Source: Toxotes chatareus
Taxonomy: Eukaryota > Chordata > Actinopteri > Toxotidae
Reading direction: 5' to 3'
Length of the DNA: 64,000 bases
NCBI GenBank assembly: GCA_016801885.1
Contig: CM028893.1
Location: 9,561,950 to 9,625,949 of the forward strand
This document shows positions 63,001 to 64,000 of this stretch, one piece after another. Below the pieces are notes generated by a model. It worked only from the letters and a program-made list of their open reading frames with translations, was not told the DNA's origin and searched no databases. A program made the position numbers and the translations under genes. Positions within the stretch are counted from its first letter, which is position 1, and each line of letters begins with the position of its first letter.

Positions 63001-64000
63001 TTGTTGTTTCAGTTCCTGCCCTCGTGTGTCTCACACATCCTTGATCATCCACACCTGTTTCCAATTACTTACCTGCCCCTAGTTTTGCTGTCATCCAACC
63101 CTGTATACTATACCCTCCTGGTTTCCTTGTTCCCTTGCCAGGTTGTCTTTGTTCATCCCTGTGTGTTCATCGCCTTCCAGCATTTTTCCCAGTGTTAGTC
63201 TTTATGTTTTTTTTTTTTTTGGCTTGGCTTTGTTCTCTCGTTTTTGGAATTTTGCCTACTCCCTGCCTGTTTGTTTGATTCAGACTGATTACCTGCGAAC
63301 GACTGCCTGGCTTTCCAGTAAAAGACTTGGCCTTTTTCAACTTTACCTTGGGTCCTGAATCTTTCTCTGTGCTTGAGTCTCTGATCTGCCCAAAAAATGT
63401 TACAACTTCCCTCTGTGTGGTCTTGTGTGTGTCTCTTACTGATACTGCTAACAGTGAACCCATATCGCTCTCTTGGCATCACGGCTGGGTTCACAGCACT
63501 TTGCTTTAAGTTTTCTTCCATTTTCCGTAATAAACCCTTAACATTTTTCAAGGTGCGTCTTCAAAACATTTTTAAACTGACATCACACTTAAAGTTAACA
63601 CCTGAGGAAAGCATTTCAGTTTTTGTGTCGGTGAAACATGCACCCTACGCTTCCACCTTCACAAGTGTGTCTGTCTCACACATGTTCTCTTTATTTAGCC
63701 TGGTTTTGCATTCCATTATCGCTACTGGGTTTACTTTGCCTCCAGCTCTGAAATCGACCTTTGGTTTCCACAAATCCTCCAACCACTTCTCTCACTTTTC
63801 TCCATTTAGATTCATGCCACACTGGAACAAGGAATTTAGAGGAAAAGCCACTTAATCCAACTGCATTATTTTTGTAATTTGACTGATCTTTCTCTCTCAC
63901 TCTTTTTTCTTTCTTGCACTTTTTCTCTCTTTCCTTAGTTCTCTCCAGCTGGGGACTTGATCTTTGAGGTGTACCTGGAAAAGAGAGAGCCAGAGAACTG
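2170..64000 (+). CDS. arap2: arap2, partial gene (17 internal exons; open at both ends)
   Basis: ARAP2 is a phosphoinositide-dependent ARF6 GTPase-activating protein and RhoA-binding scaffold acting at focal adhesions, actin structures and endosomes. Seventeen exons (2170-2363, 10798-10904, 17751-17950, 22224-22309, 22416-22598, 27876-28050, 36271-36396, 44512-44656, 49349-49451, 50146-50344, 55224-55287, 55609-55772, 56513-56725, 57038-57143, 57933-58080, 60194-60271, 63939-64000) all have AG acceptors and GT donors and join in one open frame of 784 codons. Domain order PH-PH-ArfGAP-ANK-PH-PH-RhoGAP-RA is specific to the ARAP family. ARAP2 rather than ARAP1 or ARAP3 is chosen because the RhoGAP arginine finger is Gln, and because blocks such as EKEEWIEAVQ, KELYPYW and ENSFIT agree with my recollection of mammalian ARAP2. 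The start codon, SAM domain and most of PH1 lie upstream of the window; most of RA and PH5 lie downstream. Orthology is inferred from memory, not from an alignment. Confidence 0.93.
2364..10797 (+). other. Intron 1 (8.4 kb)
   Basis: Bounded by a GT donor and a CAG acceptor preceded by a T/C-rich tract. No coding sequence is recognisable on either strand. It holds an A run at 3229-3239, CA/TG-rich stretches near 9362-9391 and 9847-9870, an octamer with a nearby CCAAT motif around 4089-4109, and a 52-nt hairpin at 8873-8924. The longest frames (for example 8086-8472 minus strand) have low-complexity or unrelated translations. Confidence 0.75.
8873..8924. repeat. Intronic hairpin (14-bp perfect stem plus imperfect extension)
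   Basis: The 14-mer AATTGGGGCTAATG at 8873-8886 is exactly reverse-complementary to 8911-8924. After a one-base bulge, 8888-8895 pairs with 8903-8910 with one mismatch, leaving a loop of about 7 nt. Nothing in the flanks looks like a known transposon end. It could be a structured RNA element in the arap2 intron, a short palindromic repeat, or chance. Confidence 0.6.
10798..10904 (+). CDS. arap2: arap2 exon 2: middle of PH2
   Basis: Follows the TTTCCAG acceptor and ends before the GTACGT donor. It encodes residues 66-100 (DYKAGLAIAEVELTAANI...) and two bases of Cys101. These are the central strands of PH2, joining in frame to exon 1 (KTEQ|DYKAG) and exon 3 (FKNFW|CFTAES). The length of 107 nt leaves phase 2, matching the single leading base of exon 3. 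Confidence 0.88.
12963..13027. repeat. (TG)n microsatellite, about 32 units
   Basis: An uninterrupted TG/GT run of about 64 bp, likely length-polymorphic. A potential Z-DNA-forming tract inside arap2 intron 2. Confidence 0.97.
15093..15250. repeat. Teleost interspersed repeat fragment (family A, copy 1)
   Basis: Contains blocks such as TAGTTTGACATTTTGG, GAGAAGATTGATACCACTC and GAAACAGCTAGCCTGGCTCT in the order I recall from a repeat dispersed through many percomorph genomes. Related copies in this window lie at 44218-44360 and 53997-54140. The copy is diverged and without clear ends. Class is not certain; recognition is from memory. Confidence 0.55.
15824..15906. repeat. 7-bp minisatellite, unit CTGCCTC and variants
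   Basis: About 11-12 tandem copies of a 7-mer varying between CTGCCTC, CTGCTTC, CTGCCTT and CCACCTC. The strand is strongly pyrimidine-biased. Variants are grouped (C-type, T-type, then CCACCTC), as expected of local unit duplication. Confidence 0.9.
16217..16242. repeat. (TC)n microsatellite
   Basis: Thirteen uninterrupted TC units in intron 2, a homopyrimidine tract. Confidence 0.95.
16505..16641. repeat. Opposed (TG)n and (CA)n arrays
   Basis: A (TG)11 run at 16505-16527 is followed about 82 bp later by a (CA)15-type run at 16610-16641. The two are reverse complements, so transcribed RNA could fold into a hairpin of more than 20 bp. Confidence 0.93.
16785..17000. mobile_element. Decayed fragment of a common teleost non-autonomous transposon
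   Basis: Blocks such as CACTCTTCTGGGAAGGCTTT, GTTCCAGTTCTTTCCAGAGG, GGGGTTAAGATCAGGGCTCT and TTAATGGACCTTGC follow, in order, the internal region of a very abundant fish repeat that I recall (with terminal repeats reading like ACTATATTGCCAAAAGTATT). Both termini are missing here, so it is an old internal remnant. Recognition is from memory; the superfamily is not asserted. Confidence 0.6.
17071..17086. repeat. Perfect 16-bp palindrome
   Basis: ACACATGTACATGTGT is its own reverse complement. Self-complementary TG/CA-rich words are not rare in this DNA, so it may be chance. Confidence 0.85.
17751..17950 (+). CDS. arap2: arap2 exon 3: end of PH2 and ArfGAP zinc finger
   Basis: Acceptor TTGCAG at 17745-17750, donor GTAAGG at 17951. 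Encodes residues 101-168. CFTAESEQEKEEWIEAV is the last strand and C-terminal helix of PH2 with Trp113. IAETLSDYEVAEKIWF enters the ArfGAP domain, and Cys143-x2-Cys146-x16-Cys163-x2-Cys166 is the complete C4 zinc finger that organises the ARF6 GTPase-activating site. The exon ends after one base of Gly168. Confidence 0.95.
18186..18449. mobile_element. hAT-like MITE with terminal inverted repeats
   Basis: The left end CAGTGGGTCCCCACCC and the right end GGTTGGGAACCAGCTG are imperfect inverted repeats similar to the CAGTGGTTCCCAACC ends of hAT-type non-autonomous elements. The 264-bp body has no coding capacity and carries an (ATTA)n tract at 18309-18336. Inner arms contain GGGTCACAAGCC near the right end. 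No clear 8-bp target duplication is visible. Partial relatives lie at 41256-41400 and 41491-41580. Confidence 0.65.
21070..21226 (+). pseudogene. LINE reverse-transcriptase remnant
   Basis: One open stretch translates to a run containing SELVEIVTELKSSTYCLDSI followed by SAYLLKEVVHHIAHI and a stop. This matches the pattern of the N-terminal reverse-transcriptase region of vertebrate non-LTR retrotransposons (an 'I..LKSST..LD.IP..LLKEV' motif). No palm or YxDD motif follows in frame, so it is a short, dead fragment. A derived frame continues patchily to about 21460. The family (Rex1, L2 or similar) cannot be set by eye. Confidence 0.65.
22224..22309 (+). CDS. arap2: arap2 exon 4: ArfGAP catalytic arginine
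   Basis: Acceptor GCCAG, donor GTTAGT at 22310. Encodes the rest of Gly168 and residues 169-196 (QHRSLGPSISKVRSLKLDSS and on through IWSNELVE). Arg171 in GQHRSLG is the ArfGAP arginine finger, so the ARF-directed activity looks intact. KVRSLKLD and the invariant Trp are standard for the domain. Ends on a codon boundary. Confidence 0.95.
22416..22598 (+). CDS. arap2: arap2 exon 5: C-terminal half of ArfGAP
   Basis: A 106-bp intron (22310-22415), the shortest in the window, separates it from exon 4. Acceptor CTGTCAG, donor GTACAA. Exactly 61 codons, residues 197-257, beginning LFLEVGNKNANTFWAANL. GN-x-x-AN-x-FW is the family signature of the ArfGAP core, and FIRRKYRERKYQR corresponds to its basic C-terminal helix. 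Confidence 0.94.
22599..27875 (+). other. Intron 5 (5.3 kb)
   Basis: No coding exon recognised. Contains a TG array (about 23453-23475), an A-rich (AAAAC)n patch (24615-24665) and a short sequence resembling a LINE 3' tail near 27303-27350 (ATTCCCTCAGGGAGTATTAA). The rest is unremarkable AT-rich intron. Confidence 0.7.
24615..24665. repeat. A-rich (AAAAC)n low-complexity tract
   Basis: About 50 bp of A runs broken by single C residues. It could be the degenerate poly(A) tail of a retro-inserted sequence, but no body element is recognisable upstream. Confidence 0.8.
27876..28050 (+). CDS. arap2: arap2 exon 6: ankyrin repeat region
   Basis: Acceptor TGTTCAG, donor GTAAGC. Residues 258-315 and one base of Asp316: ALCAAVVSPDVLQTMALVFS, then GADVICATGDLVCSTPYLLA, then a second helix pair. 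The GADV...STPYLLA pattern is ankyrin-like (GAD, TPL-type turn). This block abuts the ArfGAP domain and packs against it in the ASAP/ACAP/ARAP families. A long open frame over this exon continues about 70 nt past the donor by chance. Confidence 0.93.
32009..32149 (+). mobile_element. Decayed tRNA-derived SINE (copy 1)
   Basis: Begins GCCTCAGTGGTTAACAAATC, like a tRNA-derived A box, with GAGTTTGAAATTCC as a decayed B box about 25 nt later. It ends TTGATAAAAGCATCAGCTGA followed by an AAATGTAAATGTAA tail, close to the GGATAAAAGCGTCTGCTAAATG tail common to teleost SINEs as I recall them. Too diverged to be active. Confidence 0.55.
32936..33062 (+). mobile_element. Decayed SINE fragment (copy 2)
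   Basis: Shows a B-box-like GAGGTTGCATTTTTGATTTC, then AATCAAGACACTGAACCTC, then TCTGGATAAAAGTATCAGCT and TAATGCCTAAACTGTAAA. The tail matches that of the copy near 32120, in the same orientation about 0.9 kb downstream. Confidence 0.55.
34061..34097. repeat. Perfect 15-bp stem, 7-nt loop hairpin
   Basis: GTTGTAACAAGGCTC (34061-34075) pairs exactly with 34083-34097 around the loop ACAGAGA. The stem is not low complexity. No U-run follows, and a bacterial-type terminator makes no sense here. It might be a structured intronic RNA, a palindromic insertion or chance. Confidence 0.75.
34157..34182. repeat. (TG)13 microsatellite
   Basis: Uninterrupted TG run in intron 6. Confidence 0.95.
36271..36396 (+). 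CDS. arap2: arap2 exon 7: linker and first strand of PH3
   Basis: Acceptor CTTGTAG, donor GTGAGT. Encodes the rest of Asp316 and residues 317-357. FPRLEPWLENPSLSDAS is a linker; LFMDGFLYIS is the first beta strand of the third PH domain; STLDRRRKD is a basic loop. It ends with one base of Asp358. The phase-1 junctions on both sides agree with exons 6 and 8. Confidence 0.88.
40266..40286. repeat. Short hairpin, 9-bp stem
   Basis: TGCTTGATT pairs with AATCAAGCA across a GTA loop. Of a size that arises by chance in 64 kb; recorded for completeness. Confidence 0.6.
41256..41580. mobile_element. Two partial hAT-like MITE copies
   Basis: CAGCAGTTCCCAATGG, then TGACCCCTCAAAATGAAGC and CTGAGACCCCTCATC from 41256, and AGTGGTTCCTAACCTTCATG, then CTGGGACCCCTTGT from 41491, both resemble the left arm of the MITE at 18186-18449. 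Neither has a matching right end, so both appear truncated or degraded. Confidence 0.5.
42586..42619. repeat. (CA)17 microsatellite
   Basis: Uninterrupted CA run in intron 7. Confidence 0.95.
43110..43134. repeat. (TG)12 microsatellite
   Basis: Uninterrupted TG run in intron 7, about 490 bp from the CA array at 42586 and opposite to it in sequence. Confidence 0.95.
44218..44360. repeat. Teleost interspersed repeat fragment (family A, copy 2)
   Basis: Shares GAGCTTAGCATAAA, ATGGAAACAGG, CTGGCTCTGTCCAAAGATAA and CCAGCAG with the family that I recall from percomorph genomes and with the copies at 15093-15250 and 53997-54140. The CTGGCT(A/C)TGTCCAAA block is present twice in tandem (44282-44313). 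Confidence 0.55.
44512..44656 (+). CDS. arap2: arap2 exon 8: body of PH3
   Basis: Acceptor TTTCAG, donor GTATGA. Rest of Asp358 and residues 359-405, two bases of Gly406. RRWCTLEGGFLSYYESERS is the classic PH strand 2-3 motif (W-C-x-L-x-x-x-x-L-x-Y-Y). VDVNGVVSLAVNN follows, the position where PH domains usually have charged loop residues. Phase 2 at the donor matches the one leading base of exon 9. Confidence 0.94.
46411..46480. repeat. (AT)35 microsatellite
   Basis: Seventy uninterrupted bases of AT, followed by an AT-rich TATTTATTTATATT region. Fully self-complementary, so prone to cruciform extrusion, slippage and assembly error. Confidence 0.97.
47980..48020. repeat. (GA)n purine tract
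   Basis: GA repeat broken once by GTGAG, then extending into GGGGAGAGCGAGACAGACAG; homopurine on the + strand for most of its length. Confidence 0.93.
48888..49045 (+). mobile_element. Decayed SINE-like fragment (copy 3)
   Basis: Contains GAGGTGCCACTGAGCAAGAC and ATTTAACCTCCAACAGG, close to the 'TTGAGCAAGGCACTTAACCCC' block that I recall from teleost SINE bodies and parallel to AATCAAGACACTGAACCTC at 32967. The downstream half ends with TGTGTGCGTAAATGCATGTA. The 5' end is unclear. Confidence 0.5.
49256..49285. repeat. 12-bp tandem repeat, about 2.5 copies
   Basis: GTTTCCTTGCCT occurs twice head to tail, then GTTTCCTG. It lies 63 bp upstream of the exon 9 acceptor, so it may be polymorphic near the branch-point region. 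Confidence 0.85.
49349..49451 (+). CDS. arap2: arap2 exon 9: C-terminal part of PH3
   Basis: Acceptor GTGGCAG, donor GTGTCA. Completes Gly406 and encodes residues 407-440: AVFTVELYLQTERALTVGAE, then TQETQHDWILALTK. The last block is the C-terminal helix of PH3 with the invariant Trp434. Ends on a codon boundary. The donor GTGTCA is weaker than its neighbours. Confidence 0.92.
49452..50145 (+). other. Intron 9 (694 bp)
   Basis: No coding content or clear repeat family seen; short CA-rich segments near 49474 and 49630. Acceptor context is TGACTTGCAG. Confidence 0.75.
50146..50344 (+). CDS. arap2: arap2 exon 10: start of PH4
   Basis: Acceptor TTGCAG, donor GTAAGA. Residues 441-506 and one base of Thr507. 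CFVPSKVEGLVQRDSELIGK is a linker into the fourth PH domain; LYYKEGHDLYYWRIGWFMLE carries the W-x-x-G-W-F-x-L strand 2 pattern. A Glu/Lys-rich loop (EEEGKEEV) follows. Frame continues into intron until a stop at 50396-50398. Confidence 0.94.
51640..51905 (+). mobile_element. LINE 3'-end-like fragment
   Basis: TTTTCAAATCTTTTCTCAAA, then ATTCATTTTATCCTGAATTG, then GAAGCACTTTGTAGGTATGT and GAAAGTGTTAAATAAATAAA and an A run match the order of 3' ends of vertebrate non-LTR elements as I recall them ('GCACTTTGTAA...AAGTGCTATATAAATAAA'). No reverse-transcriptase frame precedes it, as usual for a 5'-truncated copy. Confidence 0.55.
53997..54140. repeat. Teleost interspersed repeat fragment (family A, copy 3)
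   Basis: Holds GGGGAAACAG, CCATCCAAAGATAGTAAAC, CACCAGCAGC, GCTCACTAATTAACGTGCTA and GTCTTGTTTGCTTAACACAG, matching the 3' half of the family recalled from percomorph genomes. It extends further 3' than the copies at 15093 and 44218 and overlaps them at GGAAACAG and CCAAAGATA. Confidence 0.6.
55224..55287 (+). CDS. arap2: arap2 exon 11: PH4 middle (64 nt)
   Basis: Acceptor CCCTCAG, donor GTATGT. Completes Thr507, encodes residues 508-527 (VSTHTEGEDKIQVLLMVEGG) and two bases of Arg528. The smallest exon in the window apart from the cut last one. It is missed by simple open-frame scans but is required to keep phase between exons 10 and 12. Confidence 0.92.
55288..55608 (+). other. Intron 11 (321 bp)
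   Basis: No coding content. Starts with an A run at 55309-55320 and ends with a T11 tract and TTTTTTAACAG acceptor. Confidence 0.8.
55609..55772 (+). CDS. arap2: arap2 exon 12: end of PH4, start of RhoGAP
   Basis: Completes Arg528, encodes residues 529-582 and one base of Gly583; donor GTGAGT. TVYIHGFNKTDFALWHSAI is the last strands and C-terminal helix of PH4 with Trp543. AAGTDGKALSEQQLTKNGVP is the linker, and VPIVVESCIAFVTQYG is the first RhoGAP helix, whose usual pattern is VP.VL..C...I...G. Confidence 0.95.
55773..56512 (+). other. Intron 12 (740 bp)
   Basis: No coding content. T11 run at about 55959-55969 and a 21-T tract at 56478-56498, 14 nt before the acceptor. Confidence 0.8.
56478..56498 (+). 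promoter_or_regulatory. T21 polypyrimidine tract at exon 13 acceptor
   Basis: Twenty-one T residues end 14 nt upstream of the exon 13 start, with AACTTTGCAACCAG between. It is the polypyrimidine tract for U2AF binding. Homopolymers of this length vary between individuals and can alter splicing strength, here of the exon that carries the RhoGAP pseudo-finger. Confidence 0.75.
56513..56725 (+). CDS. arap2: arap2 exon 13: RhoGAP pseudo-arginine-finger exon
   Basis: Acceptor AACCAG, donor GTATGT. Completes Gly583, encodes residues 584-653 and one base of Asp654. LCLEGVYQRPGDPGRVAQLL is the finger loop of the RhoGAP fold: active family members read (I/V)(Y/F)R at this point, here it is VYQ, so Gln591 stands in for the catalytic Arg. 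The stabilising Lys (Lys630, in DTLKSFL) is kept. DALLTKELYPYW is the conserved helix after it. The largest exon in the window (213 nt). Confidence 0.96.
56726..57037 (+). other. Intron 13 (312 bp)
   Basis: No coding content. An in-frame read-through from exon 13 continues to about 56853 before a stop, by chance. Acceptor context GGGTTTGTAG. Confidence 0.85.
57038..57143 (+). CDS. arap2: arap2 exon 14: RhoGAP middle
   Basis: Acceptor TTTGTAG, donor GTATAC. Completes Asp654, encodes residues 655-688 and two bases of Arg689: EKDEGQRVKKYSTFIESLPK, then INRSTLEALLQHLYR. The LP..NR.TL..L..HL pattern is a hallmark of RhoGAP domains. Confidence 0.95.
57144..57932 (+). other. Intron 14 (789 bp)
   Basis: No coding content. 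T runs at 57729-57740 and 57780-57789. The frame that continues from exon 14 into the intron is chance. Confidence 0.8.
57933..58080 (+). CDS. arap2: arap2 exon 15: RhoGAP C-terminal core
   Basis: Acceptor GATTCAG, donor GTAAGT. Completes Arg689, residues 690-738 (IQQCSHLNHMPSEKLASVFS and on). N-x-M-x-x-x-x-L-A-x-V-F is the family motif, but the Asn that usually follows (VFGPNL) is replaced: here VFSSCL, Cys711. DLINNYITLFS is the terminal helix. Ends on a codon boundary. Confidence 0.95.
58081..60193 (+). other. Intron 15 (2.1 kb)
   Basis: No coding exon. Holds a (TCTA)n microsatellite (58673-58698), a T run then A run (58843-58874) and an A18 run near 59830-59848. Nothing else recognisable. 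Confidence 0.78.
58673..58698. repeat. (TCTA)n microsatellite
   Basis: About six TCTA/TATC units with one TCTG variant. Confidence 0.9.
60194..60271 (+). CDS. arap2: arap2 exon 16: end of RhoGAP, linker
   Basis: Acceptor CCAACAG, donor GTAAGT. Exactly 26 codons, residues 739-764, starting VNEDQVQQMERENSFITRWN. This is the end of the RhoGAP fold and the linker to RA; the run ENSFIT-x-W is shared with mammalian ARAP2 as I recall it. Confidence 0.92.
61607..61680. repeat. Teleost interspersed repeat fragment (family B)
   Basis: ACAATGCTAACATGCTGATG, then TTTAGCATTTAATGTGCATG and TTAACATGCTGACATGCTAA belong to a GCTAACATGCTGATGTTTAGC-type repeat that I recall as frequent in percomorph genomes. 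It contains overlapping direct and inverted versions of ACATGCT. Confidence 0.5.
62960..63415 (+). mobile_element. Retroelement terminal fragment (LTR-like), decayed
   Basis: Pyrimidine-rich text with TTCCTGTTTTATTTTGAAG, CACACCTGTTTCCAATTAC, GCCTACTCCCTGCCTGTTTG, TGATTACCTGCGAACGACTG and TACCTTGGGTCCTGAATC in the order I recall from a dispersed fish retroelement end. No gag/pol-like frame is next to it, so it may be a solo end. A T14 run at about 63207-63220 interrupts it. Class (Ty3-type LTR or other) unresolved. Confidence 0.45.
63939..64000 (+). CDS. arap2: arap2 exon 17 (cut by window end): start of RA domain
   Basis: Acceptor TTTCCTTAG at 63930-63938 after a long pyrimidine tract. Residues 765-784, FSPAGDLIFEVYLEKREPEN, then two bases of the next codon. 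A-GDL-x-x-EVY-x-E is the first strand of the Ras-associating domain of ARAP proteins. The exon continues past the window. Confidence 0.9.

Larger units (their letters stand above)
60272..63938 (+). other. Intron 16 (3.7 kb)
   Basis: No coding exon. A G10 run near 60411-60420, a teleost-type repeat around 61607-61680 and an LTR-like or retroelement-terminal fragment (62960-63415). The long frames at 62812-63198 and 63397-63855 lie in or beside that fragment and are not supported as genes. Confidence 0.72.

Noticed and set aside
63397..63855. 152-aa open frame (+)
   Set aside because: Overlaps the end of a retroelement-like fragment and continues into plain intron; no motif.
17751..64000. Assignment to ARAP1 or ARAP3
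   Set aside because: Those paralogues keep the RhoGAP arginine finger; this gene has Gln, and its blocks agree better with recalled ARAP2.
1..64000. An undescribed multi-gene system
   Set aside because: All supported coding sequence joins into one known gene; remaining DNA looks like repeat-bearing intron.

Overview
The window is vertebrate genomic DNA, most likely from a ray-finned (percomorph-type) fish. It holds one recognisable gene: the middle of arap2 (ArfGAP with RhoGAP domain, ankyrin repeat and PH domain 2) on the + strand. The vertebrate call rests on 17 short exons with GT-AG boundaries and compatible phases, separated by introns of up to 8.4 kb full of microsatellites. The fish call rests on decayed interspersed repeats that I recognise from memory as teleost-type; no database search was possible.

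The 17 exons lie between 2170 and 64000. They carry about 2,353 coding bases (784 codons, roughly 3.7% of the window), and every exon-exon phase joins without a stop. The gene is open at both ends: the N-terminal part with the start of the first PH domain lies 5' of the window, and the Ras-associating domain is cut at base 64000. Residue numbers below count from the first, split codon at 2170. Domain order is: tail of PH1 (about 1-14), PH2 (about 36-122), ArfGAP with a C4 zinc finger (about 130-255; Cys143, 146, 163, 166; catalytic Arg171), ankyrin repeats (about 258-315), PH3 (about 334-440), PH4 (about 457-555), RhoGAP (about 567-745) and the start of the RA domain (766 on).

ARAP2 is a multidomain adaptor and GTPase regulator. 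The PH domains target it to phosphoinositide-rich membrane and the ArfGAP domain turns off ARF6. The RhoGAP fold here has Gln instead of the arginine finger (Gln591), as in mammalian ARAP2, so it probably binds RhoA-GTP without accelerating hydrolysis. That feature, with best recalled similarity throughout, separates it from ARAP1 and ARAP3.

Layout: 1-2169 non-coding; 2170-10904 exons 1-2 (PH2) around an 8.4 kb intron; 17751-28050 exons 3-6 (ArfGAP and ankyrin); 36271-50344 exons 7-10 (PH3, start of PH4); 55224-60271 exons 11-16 (PH4, RhoGAP), the densest part; 63939-64000 exon 17. Introns hold microsatellites, a 7-bp minisatellite, an hAT-like MITE, SINE and LINE remnants, an LTR-like fragment and two clear hairpins. 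I found no second protein-coding gene, tRNA or rRNA gene, CRISPR array or operon, and no sign of a new multi-gene system. The points most worth following are the Gln591/Cys711 pseudo-RhoGAP signature, the two intronic hairpins and the 21-T tract just upstream of the exon carrying Gln591.
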